From JAJRXR01 sp041402005 (GTDB taxonomy: Bacteria > Planctomycetota > Phycisphaerae > Phycisphaerales > UBA1924): DNA of 64,000 bases. Below the pieces are notes generated by a model. It saw nothing but the letters and a program-made list of their open reading frames with translations, was not told where the DNA came from and made no database searches. Shown piece by piece: positions 10,180 to 18,950 of the stretch; within the stretch, counting starts at the first letter, position 1; each line of letters opens with the position of its first letter. The stretch lies in the NCBI GenBank assembly GCA_041402005.1, contig JAWKTB010000001.1, positions 186,001 through 250,000 on the forward strand, written 5' to 3'. The position numbers and the translations under genes were made by a program.

Positions 10180-11676
10180 ATGCGTGGAAAGAACGGACAG
10201 ACGGCACGACGGGTGGTGTGTGTGATCGCCGCGCTCGGTTTCGTGGCGACCGCCGCGCTCGGGCACGGCGAGATCCCGAAGGCGACGCCGATCGACCGCC
10301 TGATTCCGAATCTGGAGCAGTACGTCGCCGAGCACCCGGACAGCGCCGAGGCGCACTACCGCCTGGGGCGCGCGCACGCGATGATCCTCCAACTCAAGCG
10401 GCGCGAGATCGCCGTCTGGGATCGCAACAACGAGCTTGTCCCGGCGCAAACATCATGGCAGTACGTGCTCGATCGACCTCGATGGGGCAACGAGCCCGAG
10501 CCACCGGCCCCCGAGCCATTCACCGAGGACGAGCTATGCGAGCACCTTGCTGCAGCGATCACGAACCTGAACCGTGCGATCGAGATGGACCCGTCAGTGG
10601 CGAGATTCCACCTTGCCCTCGGGTCGGCACTCGACGTCGGGCGCGAATTCGTGATCGAGGTCGGTGTGCATCCGTTGCTCGGGCCAGGCGATTCACCGGA
10701 GCTGCCAAGGTGGCTGGAGGATCGCATGATGCGCTTCTCCAAGGGGCCACTGAACGAGTTCGAGGATCTGTCCCAGATCATTCGCGGCGGCGAATACCCA
10801 GACTGGAATCCGATGACTCGTCGTGCTGTCGTCGCTCGCCTCTGGCAGATGCGCGATACCGCCGAAGACTGGCTCCACGCCGAGGTCCGGCGTCTGCTCG
10901 AACTCGACTGGCAGGAGCGATGCATTGATGAGTACTTCCTCGCGATGACGCTCGCGCTTCCGAGTGATGGAAAGAGCCAGACCCTCCCGCTCTGGGGTGG
11001 CATCCGCTCGTGGGTGTCGTACGAGGCCGCCGAGTGCTTCATCGCCGCCGTCGAGGCACGGGGTGAGCAGCCCGAAGACCGCACCCGCCTCGCCGCCGCA
11101 ATAGCCGCCAAGGAAGCGATCGAGAACCTTCCTCGCCCCGGCGCGATCACCCCCATCGTCTTCTCCACCGGTCGAGCCGACTGCCTTGTTGATCTCACGA
11201 TCAGCAAGACCGCCCCCTTCGACCTCGACGGCTCCGGCATCACGCGCGACTGGTCCTGGGTCTCCCCCGACACCGCCATCCTCGTCTGGGACTCCGACCA
11301 CACCGGCAAGATCACCTCCGGGCGCCAGCTCTTCGGCAACGCCACCTGGTGGGTCCTCTTCGAGCACGGCTACCAGGCCCTCGACGCCCTCGACGACGAC
11401 CGTAACGGCTCGCTCCGGGGCGACGAGCTCGTCGGCGTCCGCGCCTGGTTCGATCGCAATACCAACGGCGTCTCCGACGAGGGTGAGGTCGTCGACCTCG
11501 ACACGATCGGCGTCGTCGCCCTCGGCTGCCGCGTGACCGGGTACGAGGGCGCCAGCCCCATCTGCCGCGATGGCGTCGAGCTTTCCGACGGGTCAGTCCT
11601 GCCCTCGTACGACTGGATCGCCCACGCCGAGCCCGCCCGGGGCAAGGCGAACGACACAGGAGCATCGAACCCATGA
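10180..11676 (+). CDS. Exported TPR protein with C-terminal EF-hand-like repeats
   Basis: A 498-residue protein with a signal peptide (VVCVIAALGFVATAALG). The N-terminal half has TPR-like helices (AEAHYRLGRAHAMI; AITNLNRAIEMDPSVARFHLALG). The C-terminal third has acidic loops resembling EF-hands: DSDHTGKITSG, DDDRNGSLRGDE and DRNTNGVSDEGE. Calcium binding is plausible from these loops but unproven. A strong GGAAGGAGG precedes ATG 10180. It lies between moxR and two small lipoprotein genes, overlapping the next gene by four bases (ATGA). No specific function can be named. Confidence 0.75.
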   Translation: MRGKNGQTARRVVCVIAALGFVATAALGHGEIPKATPIDRLIPNLEQYVAEHPDSAEAHYRLGRAHAMILQLKRREIAVWDRNNELVPAQTSWQYVLDRPRWGNEPEPPAPEPFTEDELCEHLAAAITNLNRAIEMDPSVARFHLALGSALDVGREFVIEVGVHPLLGPGDSPELPRWLEDRMMRFSKGPLNEFEDLSQIIRGGEYPDWNPMTRRAVVARLWQMRDTAEDWLHAEVRRLLELDWQERCIDEYFLAMTLALPSDGKSQTLPLWGGIRSWVSYEAAECFIAAVEARGEQPEDRTRLAAAIAAKEAIENLPRPGAITPIVFSTGRADCLVDLTISKTAPFDLDGSGITRDWSWVSPDTAILVWDSDHTGKITSGRQLFGNATWWVLFEHGYQALDALDDDRNGSLRGDELVGVRAWFDRNTNGVSDEGEVVDLDTIGVVALGCRVTGYEGASPICRDGVELSDGSVLPSYDWIAHAEPARGKANDTGASNP

Positions 11677-11903
11677 CCCGTGTTCCCAAGCGTGCGTTCT
11701 CCGTGACTCCCGGGCGGGCGGTGCTCGTCCTCGTCGGCGGCGTGCTGGTCGCGTCCCAGGCGGGCTGCTACAAGCGCGTCACCCGCGCCGAGGGTCTGGG
11801 CAGTGACCAGCTCGCGCCCAAGATCGCCCAGCCGCAGACGACCTTCACCCAGGACCTCGGCGCCGCGGTCATGGGCGACAAGAAAAAGAAGAAGCACAAG
11901 TAA
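11673..11903 (+). CDS. Small lipoprotein, 76 residues
   Basis: The start overlaps the stop of the preceding gene (ATGA). A hydrophobic segment (VLVLVGGVLVASQAGC) ends in a lipobox-like Cys at about residue 32, and the protein ends in a lysine/histidine run (GDKKKKKHK). It is too small to assign by eye. Tight coupling with the TPR/EF-hand gene suggests they work together, which is an inference. Confidence 0.65.
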   Translation: MTRVPKRAFSVTPGRAVLVLVGGVLVASQAGCYKRVTRAEGLGSDQLAPKIAQPQTTFTQDLGAAVMGDKKKKKHK

Positions 11904-11921
11904 CAGGCAAAGGAGCCCGCC

Positions 11922-12479
11922 ATGACACGCAGTTTGACAGCGTCTCTCGCCGTCGCGGCCGCGTTCGTTCTCGCCGGCTGCTCCACCCCGTCGCTCAACG
12001 GCGTCCCCGAGTCCGACCGCGTCGACCTCGACGCCCTCGAGGGCGTCTGGGTCTCGGAGGACACCACCGTCCGCATCGAGGCGGGCGACGACAAGCTCTA
12101 CATGGGCGACACCAACGGCTCGCGCGTCCGCGTCCAGATCGCGATCGCGGACTTCGATGGGCGTTACGTCGCGGACGCGACGCTCGACACCGACTCCGCC
12201 GAGCACGAGGACCCGATCCTGCTCTCGTTCGTCGTCCCGGTGCACAAGTTCGCCCGCATCGCGCTGGAGGGCGACACCCTGACCTACGCCGAGCTGAAGG
12301 ACGGGTGGGTCACGGACCACGCCACGGGCTCGCTCGGCGGCCTGACGAAGGTCGGCGATCAGCACGTGCTCACGGGCTCTGAAGCCCAGGTCCACGCCCT
12401 GCTCGCCAAGGCGCTCGACGACGAGGACGCGTGGGAGGACTCCAAGACGTTCACGCGCTTGAAGAAGGGCGAGGATTGA
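11922..12479 (+). CDS. Lipoprotein of unknown function, 185 residues
   Basis: A clear lipoprotein signal (MTRSLTASLAVAAAFVLAGC) has Cys at position 20, after an AAAGGAG ribosome-binding site. The mature domain has alternating hydrophobic and charged stretches (GVWVSEDTTVRIEAGDDKLYM; ADFDGRYVADATLDTDS), consistent with a small beta-rich periplasmic domain. No family was recognised. The stop codon is the first part of an inverted-repeat element that fills the spacer before the DUF58 gene. Confidence 0.7.
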   Translation: MTRSLTASLAVAAAFVLAGCSTPSLNGVPESDRVDLDALEGVWVSEDTTVRIEAGDDKLYMGDTNGSRVRVQIAIADFDGRYVADATLDTDSAEHEDPILLSFVVPVHKFARIALEGDTLTYAELKDGWVTDHATGSLGGLTKVGDQHVLTGSEAQVHALLAKALDDEDAWEDSKTFTRLKKGED

Positions 12480-12583
12480 ACACGAAGGTCGCGAAGAACT
12501 CGAAGGATGGAGACCGCGTGCCGCGTCGCTCGGCCCGTGACCTCGTCTTCCCGCTTCGTGACCTTCGAGTCCTTCGAGTTCAA
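12476..12583. repeat. Intergenic inverted-repeat element (CGAAGG motif)
   Basis: The left arm (12476-about 12507, beginning TTGAACACGAAGGTC) and right arm (12551-12583, ending GAGTCCTTCGAGTTCAA) are imperfect inverted copies built from a repeated CGAAGG/CGAAG unit. The element starts on the stop codon of the upstream lipoprotein gene and ends 14 bp before the proposed TTG start of the DUF58 gene, so it fills the whole spacer. Confidence 0.65.
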
Positions 12584-12597
12584 CCGGGGACCGCGTC

Positions 12598-13620
12598 TTG
12601 CTGAGAACCCCCAACCCAACCCGCCCCAAGTCGATCGACGAGCTGCTCGACAGCCGTCTGATCTCGCAGATCTCGCGCCTGGACCTGACCAGCCGCAAGA
12701 TCTTCGCGGGCAAGCTCAAGGGCGAGCGCCGCTCGAAGAAGCGCGGCGAGAGTGTCGAGTTCGCCGACCACCGCCCCTACGCGATCGGCGACGACCTCCG
12801 ACACATCGACTGGAACATCTACGCCCGCCTCGACCACCTCTTCATGAAGCTCTTCCTCGAGGAGGAGGATCTTTCCCTGCACATCGTGATCGACTGCTCC
12901 GAGTCCGCCGACTGTGGCGACCCGGGCAAGTTCCTCTTCATGCAGCGCCTCGCGATGGCCCTGGGCTACATCGGCCTCGTCAACCTCAACCGCGTCGCCA
13001 TTACGGCCCTCGCCGGCGAGCTCGCAACCGATCAGCCACGCGAGAAACCCGTCGGGACGGGCTCGGTCTTCGCCCCCTCTCCCCTTCCCTCTGGTGGTAC
13101 GGGCGTCCCGCCCGTCTCCTCCCCCTCCACGCTCCACACCATCCGCGACCTCCGCGGACGCCGACGCACCCAGGACCTCGCCCGCTTCATCTGCTCACTC
13201 CGCCCCTCTGGCTCGACGGACTTCACCGAGGCCGCCAAGCGCATCGCCCTGACCCGCCGGGGCAAGGGCGTCATGCTCGTCCTCTCCGACTTCTTCATGA
13301 AGGAGGGGTACGAGACCGGCCTGCGCCTGCTCGTCGGTCGCGGGTACGACCTGTTCGCGATGCAGATCCTCGCCCCCCAGGAGGTCGAGCCCGACATCGC
13401 GGGGGACCTACGCCTCAGGGACGTCGAGGACTTCGACCAGGCCGAGGTGACGATCACGGCGCCCCTGCTCAAGCGCTACAAGCAGACGCTCGCCGCCTAC
13501 TGCGGCGAGCTGCGTGACTTCTGCGCCCGGCGCGAGATCACGCACCTCTCCGTCCGCACCGACACGCCCATCGAGACGCTGATCATGGACTACCTGCGTC
13601 AGAGGGGGCTGCTGCGATGA
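12598..13620 (+). CDS. DUF58-family protein (MoxR partner)
   Basis: A 340-residue cytoplasmic protein with the DUF58 signature YAIGDDLRHIDWNIYARLDH (about 61-80) and a following VWA-like region (LSLHIVIDCSES). TTG 12598 is the chosen start because the family begins with a short segment such as the LLDSRLISQISRLDL seen here; no ATG precedes the conserved part. Residues about 142-180 (including GGTGVPPVSS) are an extra segment compared with my recollection of the family, and they contain a palindromic repeat at 13099-13115, so this looks like an in-frame repeat insertion. It is encoded between moxR and batA-like genes, the expected context. Confidence 0.88.
   Translation: MLRTPNPTRPKSIDELLDSRLISQISRLDLTSRKIFAGKLKGERRSKKRGESVEFADHRPYAIGDDLRHIDWNIYARLDHLFMKLFLEEEDLSLHIVIDCSESADCGDPGKFLFMQRLAMALGYIGLVNLNRVAITALAGELATDQPREKPVGTGSVFAPSPLPSGGTGVPPVSSPSTLHTIRDLRGRRRTQDLARFICSLRPSGSTDFTEAAKRIALTRRGKGVMLVLSDFFMKEGYETGLRLLVGRGYDLFAMQILAPQEVEPDIAGDLRLRDVEDFDQAEVTITAPLLKRYKQTLAAYCGELRDFCARREITHLSVRTDTPIETLIMDYLRQRGLLR
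13099..13115. repeat. TCC-loop hairpin repeat inside the DUF58 gene
   Basis: ACGGGCG-TCC-CGCCCGT is a perfect 7-bp stem with a TCC loop, translated in frame within GTGVPPVSS. It has the same design as hairpins at 28328-28346, 28882-28902, 32827-32845 and 41586-41604. Confidence 0.7.
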
Positions 13621-13623
13621 GAC

Positions 13624-13720
13624 ATTTCACCACGGAGAACACGGAGGGCCACGGAGGGGGACAGTGGTCCTGTATCAAGATCTCCTCTCCGTGTTCCTCC
13701 GTGTTCCCCGTGGTGAGATT
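13624..13720. repeat. Intergenic inverted-repeat element (CACGGAG motif)
   Basis: The left arm (13624-13661, TCACCACGGAGAACACGGAG and onward) and right arm (13683-13720, ending TCCGTGTTCCCCGTGGTGA) are inverted copies with only a few mismatches over about 35 bp. Each arm contains the ACACGGAGG unit two or three times. The element fills the spacer between the DUF58 and BatA-like genes (13621-13735). Similar CACGGAG-type repeats are known from other GC-rich genomes as far as I recall. Confidence 0.75.
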
Positions 13721-13735
13721 TGACGGAGGCGCGCG

Positions 13736-15826
13736 ATGACGTGGGCGACCCCTCTCATCGCCGGCATTGCCGCAGCGGTCGCGATCCCGCTGCTCGTGCT
13801 GCTGTATTTCTTGAAGCTGCGCCGGCGCGAGATCGAGGTCTCCACCACCCTCCTCTGGAAGAAGGCCATCCAGGACCTCCAGGCCAACGCCCCCTTCCAG
13901 AAGCTCCGCCGCAACATTCTCCTTCTGCTCCAGCTCCTCATGCTCGCCGCGGTCCTGCTCGCCATCGCCCAGCCCGAGAAGGCCACCACCTCCGGCATCG
14001 GACAACGCAACATCATCCTCCTCGACCGCTCCGCCTCCATGGGCGCGACCGACGTCGAGGGCGATGGCTCGCGGAGCCGACTCGACGAGGCCAAGGCCCA
14101 GGCCCTCGACCTCGTCAACTCGATGCGCGAGCCGGGCGTCCTCGACCGGGGCGACGACGCGGCGGATCAGGCCATGGTCATTGCCTTCGACACCACCGCC
14201 GAGATCGTCGCCCAGCTCACGAGCGACAAGAACGTCCTCCGGCGCGCGATCGAGTCGGTGAAAGTCACCGACGCCCCCTCGCGCGTCAAGGAGGCCTTCC
14301 GTCTCGCCCAGGCGCAGCGTCCCGAGCGCTTCGTCGAGGGCGAGGGCCTCAACCGCGGCCCGCCCTTCTCGTTCCACCTCTACTCCGACGGTCGCCTCCC
14401 CGACGCCGACGAGGCGATCCCCTCGGTCGAGGACAAGGTCCTCTTCCACGTCATCGGCTCGCCCACCGCCAACAACGTCGCGATCACCGCCCTCCGCGCC
14501 GAACGCGCGTACGACAACCCGGCGCAGCTCTCCATCTTCGTCGGCGTGCAGTCCACCGACTCCGTCCGGCGGACCGTCGACTGCGAGCTCGCCCTGGACG
14601 GGCGCACCGTCGCCGTCCGCGAGGTCACGATCCCCGCCGCGTCCATCGACCCCGCGGGCGACGAGACCGAGGGCCAGCGCCGCCCGGGCGAGGGCGGCGT
14701 CGTCTTCGAGCTGGACATGCCCGACGGCGCCATCGCCCGCGTCCGCCTCGACACCGGCTCCTCGACCAATCCCGCCGCCGACGTCCTCGCCGTCGACGAT
14801 CAGGGCTGGCTCGTCGTCCCCCCCGCGCGTCAGACCTCGGTCGCGATCGTGACCGACGGCAACCTCTTCCTCGCCGACGCCCTCGCCGGCATGCCCCTCG
14901 CCCGCCTCGACATCTTCAAGCCCAGCGAGTTCCAGACCGCCCGCGCCGCCGGACGCGCCGACATCTACGACGTCGTCGTGCTCGACTCGTGGCTCCCCCA
15001 GGTCGCCCCGCCCGCGTCACTGCCCCCGGGGCGCTGGCTCGTGCTCGGCGCCGTCCCCCAGGGGCCCGACGGGCTCATCGACAAAGGTGGTGGCGGCCCG
15101 GCGCAGATCCTCGTCTGGTCGCGCTCCCACCCCGCGATGCGTGACCTGACGCTCGACGCCCTGACCATCATTGAGTCGCGCAACGTCGAGCTGCCCGAGG
15201 GCTCGGGCGCGATCACCCTCGCCGAGACCGCGCAGGGGCCCGCGATCGTCGAGCTGCCCGCCCCCGACTCGCGCGCGATCGTCGTCCCCTTCGACGTGAT
15301 GAACACGAACTGGCCCTTCAACGCGAGCTTCGTGCTCTTCCTCGCGCAGGCGATCGACTACCTGGACCGGGACGCGGCGGACGCCGCCGCCGCCAGCGGA
15401 GCGGGGCGCCTCTTCCGTCCGGGCGACGTCCTCACCGACCGCCTCCCGCCGGGCGTGACCAACGTCCGCGTCGATCCCCCCTCGCCCCAGCCCGAGCAGG
15501 AGCTGGTCCCCGCGCCCGACGGACGCATCGCCTTCGGCCCGATCCGAGGCGTGGGCGTCTACCGGCTCCGCTGGACGGGCGCCGCGGGCGCGACCGACCA
15601 GCGCGACGGCCAGCGCGTGACCCGCCACTTCGCCGCCAACCTCACCGACCCCGACGAATCCAACGTCACCGCCGCCACCCAGATCACGCTGGGCACGGAG
15701 ACCAAGAGCGCCGAGCAATCCGGCGCCGACGAAGCCGTAAAAAGGTACTGGCCGTACCTGCTGATGGTCGCGCTGGGGGTGCTGATGGTCGAGTGGTGGA
15801 TCTACAACCGGAAGGTCGCGGTGTGA
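13736..15826 (+). CDS. BatA-like membrane protein with VWA domain
   Basis: A 696-residue protein. The N-terminus has the BatA two-helix membrane anchor (IPLLVLLYFLKLRRREIEVSTTLLWKK then NILLLLQLLMLAAVLLAIAQP). A VWA domain follows, with MIDAS NIILLDRSASMGA (DxSxS intact). A long beta-rich periplasmic region comes next, and a final membrane helix (YLLMVALGVLMVEWWIY) lies at the C-terminus. Such proteins are MoxR partners in membrane stress or envelope complexes. The stop codon overlaps the GTG of the next gene (GTGTGA), implying coupled translation. Confidence 0.88.
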   Translation: MTWATPLIAGIAAAVAIPLLVLLYFLKLRRREIEVSTTLLWKKAIQDLQANAPFQKLRRNILLLLQLLMLAAVLLAIAQPEKATTSGIGQRNIILLDRSASMGATDVEGDGSRSRLDEAKAQALDLVNSMREPGVLDRGDDAADQAMVIAFDTTAEIVAQLTSDKNVLRRAIESVKVTDAPSRVKEAFRLAQAQRPERFVEGEGLNRGPPFSFHLYSDGRLPDADEAIPSVEDKVLFHVIGSPTANNVAITALRAERAYDNPAQLSIFVGVQSTDSVRRTVDCELALDGRTVAVREVTIPAASIDPAGDETEGQRRPGEGGVVFELDMPDGAIARVRLDTGSSTNPAADVLAVDDQGWLVVPPARQTSVAIVTDGNLFLADALAGMPLARLDIFKPSEFQTARAAGRADIYDVVVLDSWLPQVAPPASLPPGRWLVLGAVPQGPDGLIDKGGGGPAQILVWSRSHPAMRDLTLDALTIIESRNVELPEGSGAITLAETAQGPAIVELPAPDSRAIVVPFDVMNTNWPFNASFVLFLAQAIDYLDRDAADAAAASGAGRLFRPGDVLTDRLPPGVTNVRVDPPSPQPEQELVPAPDGRIAFGPIRGVGVYRLRWTGAAGATDQRDGQRVTRHFAANLTDPDESNVTAATQITLGTETKSAEQSGADEAVKRYWPYLLMVALGVLMVEWWIYNRKVAV

Positions 15827-18000
15827 GGCTCGCCCGGGGGCTCGCGCTCGTCGTCCTCGCGCTCGCGTCCTCGCTCGCCCGGGCCCAGGCGCCCGCGTCC
15901 GATCCTGACCAGATCGCTATCGAGGTCTCGTGGGGCTTCTCCGGCGCGATGGTCGCCGAGCGCTGGTCCCCGGTCCGTTTCAACATCTCCACGGGCTCGC
16001 GCGCCGTCTCCGGCGAGGTCCGGATCACCTACCGCCAGGACGCCGCCCAGGACATGGCGATCGCCCTGCCCTTCGCGACCACGCCGGGCAAGACGGTCCC
16101 GATCGAGGCGGCCCTGGCGCTTCCCCTCGGCTGTGATCTGGTGCGCGTGCGCGTCATCGACGACCGGGGAAAACGCCTCGCCTCCATGGACTTCCGCTCC
16201 GACGCGGACGACCCTGCCCTCTTCCTGCCCAACATCCTGACGAGCGAGGGCGCGACAGTGCTCGAACTCGGGGGCACGACCCTGCCGGTCGCCGCACTCG
16301 CGATCCAGCAGCGCCCCCCCGGCAAGGAGTGGGACGACCCGCCCGGCGCGGGTACCTGGTGGCCACTCGTCAGCGTCTGGCGCGTAAACCCCGACCACCT
16401 CCCGACGTCGTGGATGTCGTACGACGGCGTCTCGGCGATCGTCATCGAAGCGCGGCAGCTCACGTCCCTCCGCCCGGACGTGCTGCTGGCGCTGCGCCGC
16501 TGGCTCGAGTCGGGCGGCGCGATGGTCGTGCTCGCCGCCGACGCGGGCGATGGGTGGAGCTTGATCGCCCCGCGCGTGGAGGGCGAGGCGATCGCCAGTC
16601 TCGCACCCGCGACAAGTGTCTCCCGCCCCTCGGAGCTGCGCCCGCTCGTGCGCGAGGCCGCCGAGGAGATCGCCGCCAGGCCGATCACGCTGAGCCCCGC
16701 CGCCGAGCGCCTCGGCTGGCGCGCCCGCTGGGAGCTGCGCCACGACGCGGGCGCCCTGCTGATCGAGGGCCCGGTCGGCTTCGGCTGGCTGACGATCCTG
16801 GGCACACGCCCGGAGCGAGTCCCGAAGGTCGCGAGCGACGCCGAGGCCGCCGCCATCTGGCGCAACGCCCTCAACCCGAGCGTCGGGCGCTGGATCAGGC
16901 CACGCGAGGGGCGCGTCTGGTACAACCAGTGGGGCGCCTCGGGCGCCACGCCCCAGCACCAGGGCGCCATCGCCTCGATCCTCGATCACATCCTCCGCGT
17001 CCCGACTCCCGGGCTCGGCGTCTTCATCGTGCTCGTTCTTTTCATCGTCCTGCTCGCGGCGCTCGTCGGGCCGGTGGACGCGATCGTGCTCAAGAAGCTG
17101 CGTCGCCGCCAGCTCTCCTGGGCGACGGCGCTCGCGTACACCCTCGTCGCCTCCGTCCTCGCCGCGGGGATCCCCGTCGCGATGCGCTCGGGGAACACTA
17201 TCTATTCCCGCGCCTCGTGCGTGGACGTGCTCGCCCCGCAACTCGGCTCGCGCGCGGAGCGCTCGGCGCTGAGCTCCGTCTTCGCCGCCACCTCCGGACG
17301 CGTCGGCGTGGAGAACCCCGCCCCCGGCTCCTGGTGGCGCCCGGTCTCCGCCCTCGCCTCGTACTTCGACGTCCCCGCCGGCCCGACCCTGAGCACGCTC
17401 CAGTCCGCGCGTGCCACCCCGACCGGCGTCGTGCGCGAGAACGTCCCCGACCCCGCCATCCCCGGCGCGCTGCGCCTCTGGACGCTCCGCACCACGCTCG
17501 ACCAGGGCCCGACGTCGGCGCCCCTCGTCTCGATCGAGGCGGGTGAGCGCCCGAGTGAATGCCGCGTCCGCCTCATCGGACTCGACGGCGTCGAGCGCAT
17601 CACCCAGGCCGACGTTCGCCTCCCGGCGCGGACGAAGCAGCGCTGGACCACCCCCGCGACGACGATCGAATCCGACGGCGTCACGATCACCTTCGACGCT
17701 GCCGCCATCGGCATGCCCGCGCCGCCCCGGGACTGGCTCCCCGCCGACAAGCAGGACGACGACACAGACTGGGAGTACGCCGCCGGCGCCGCCTACCGCC
17801 CGGCCCGGTTCCTCGACCTGCCGGGCGCCTGGCGGCGCACCAGCGCGATCGACCAGTACGCGGTCTACGGCCAGTGCGCCCTGATCTACCTCGAACTCTG
17901 GCGCGCCGCGCCCGACGTCTCCATCACCCGCCCCGCCGACGTCGCAACGCTCGAGGTCTACCGCGTCGTCGTCCCCCTGCCCGAGGAGCCCGCCCCGTGA
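15823..18000 (+). CDS. Large exported membrane protein of the MoxR/BatA operon
   Basis: A 725-residue protein starting at GTG 15823, which overlaps the previous stop. It has a signal peptide (GLALVVLALASSLARAQA), a long extracytoplasmic N-terminal region with a GATase-like stretch (LRRWLESGGAMVVLAADAGDG), and two membrane helices (about 395-415, FIVLVLFIVLLAALVG, and 430-450) before a C-terminal domain. No family name was recognised, though similar proteins commonly follow BatA-like genes. The last codon overlaps the ABC ATPase start (GTGA). It may be the membrane platform for the ABC-2 genes, which is an inference. Confidence 0.75.
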   Translation: MRLARGLALVVLALASSLARAQAPASDPDQIAIEVSWGFSGAMVAERWSPVRFNISTGSRAVSGEVRITYRQDAAQDMAIALPFATTPGKTVPIEAALALPLGCDLVRVRVIDDRGKRLASMDFRSDADDPALFLPNILTSEGATVLELGGTTLPVAALAIQQRPPGKEWDDPPGAGTWWPLVSVWRVNPDHLPTSWMSYDGVSAIVIEARQLTSLRPDVLLALRRWLESGGAMVVLAADAGDGWSLIAPRVEGEAIASLAPATSVSRPSELRPLVREAAEEIAARPITLSPAAERLGWRARWELRHDAGALLIEGPVGFGWLTILGTRPERVPKVASDAEAAAIWRNALNPSVGRWIRPREGRVWYNQWGASGATPQHQGAIASILDHILRVPTPGLGVFIVLVLFIVLLAALVGPVDAIVLKKLRRRQLSWATALAYTLVASVLAAGIPVAMRSGNTIYSRASCVDVLAPQLGSRAERSALSSVFAATSGRVGVENPAPGSWWRPVSALASYFDVPAGPTLSTLQSARATPTGVVRENVPDPAIPGALRLWTLRTTLDQGPTSAPLVSIEAGERPSECRVRLIGLDGVERITQADVRLPARTKQRWTTPATTIESDGVTITFDAAAIGMPAPPRDWLPADKQDDDTDWEYAAGAAYRPARFLDLPGAWRRTSAIDQYAVYGQCALIYLELWRAAPDVSITRPADVATLEVYRVVVPLPEEPAP

Positions 18001-18950
18001 TCGAGATCAAGGGCCTGACCAAGCGCTTCGGCGCCCTCACCGCCGTCGACGATCTCTCCCTCTCGATCAACGCGGGCGAGATCTTCGGCTTCATCGGGCC
18101 CAACGGCGCCGGCAAGTCCACCACCATGAAGATCCTCGCCTGCCTCCTCCAGCCCGACGCCGGCGAGGCGAGCGTCGCCGGGTGCGACGTCCGACGCGAC
18201 GGCGACCGCATCCGTCGCCTCCTCGGATACATGCCCGATTTCATCGGGTACTACGACGACCTCACCGTCGATGAGTACCTCCAGTTCTTCGCCGCCGCAT
18301 TCCGCATCTCGCGCAAGTCCCGGCGCGCCACCATCGACGGCGTCCTCGAGCTCACCGACCTCACCGACAAGCGCGACGCCATGGTCGCCAGCCTCTCGCG
18401 GGGCATGTCCCAGCGCCTCGGCGTCGCGCGCGTCCTCATCCACGACCCCAAGGTCCTCCTGCTCGACGAGCCCGCCTCGGGCCTCGACCCCCGCGCCCGC
18501 ATCGAGATGCGCGAGCTCCTCGCCGAGCTCGCCCGCATGGGCAAGACGCTCATGGTCTCCAGCCACATCCTCAGCGAGCTCGCCGAGATGTGCTCCTCGA
18601 TCGGCATCATCGAGAAGGGCAAGCTGATCTACGCCGGCTCGATCGACGAGGCGTACGACCGCGTCAAGGGGGGCGAGCGCGTCGTCATTCGCCTGGAGGC
18701 GACCGAGGACGTGGACCTGGTTTCCAGCGTCGTGGCCTCGAAGCTCGCCGAGGACGAACGCGTCCTGTCCGCGACGCCCGACGCGGACAAGCCCGCGATC
18801 ATCCGCGTCGAGCTCGCGCCGGGCCAGCACGGGCACCACTTCCTGATCGAGCGCGTCATCGCCGCCGGCGGTCGGATCGCGGCCTTCGAGCCCAAGGGCG
18901 TGAACCTGGAGGACGCGTTCCTGCGCCTGACGAAGGGCGCGGTGCAATGA
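17997..18950 (+). CDS. ABC-2 type transporter ATP-binding protein
   Basis: A 317-residue ATPase. Walker A GPNGAGKSTTMK, the Q-loop region with YMPDFIGYYDDLTV, signature LSRGMSQRLGVARVLIHDP, Walker B VLLLDEPASGLDP and the H-loop (MVSSHIL) are all present, matching the CcmA/GldA/NosF class that drives ABC-2 export. The C-terminal 90 residues form the usual accessory domain. GTG 17997 overlaps the preceding stop, and its own stop overlaps the permease ATG. The transported substrate is unknown. Confidence 0.93.
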   Translation: MIEIKGLTKRFGALTAVDDLSLSINAGEIFGFIGPNGAGKSTTMKILACLLQPDAGEASVAGCDVRRDGDRIRRLLGYMPDFIGYYDDLTVDEYLQFFAAAFRISRKSRRATIDGVLELTDLTDKRDAMVASLSRGMSQRLGVARVLIHDPKVLLLDEPASGLDPRARIEMRELLAELARMGKTLMVSSHILSELAEMCSSIGIIEKGKLIYAGSIDEAYDRVKGGERVVIRLEATEDVDLVSSVVASKLAEDERVLSATPDADKPAIIRVELAPGQHGHHFLIERVIAAGGRIAAFEPKGVNLEDAFLRLTKGAVQ

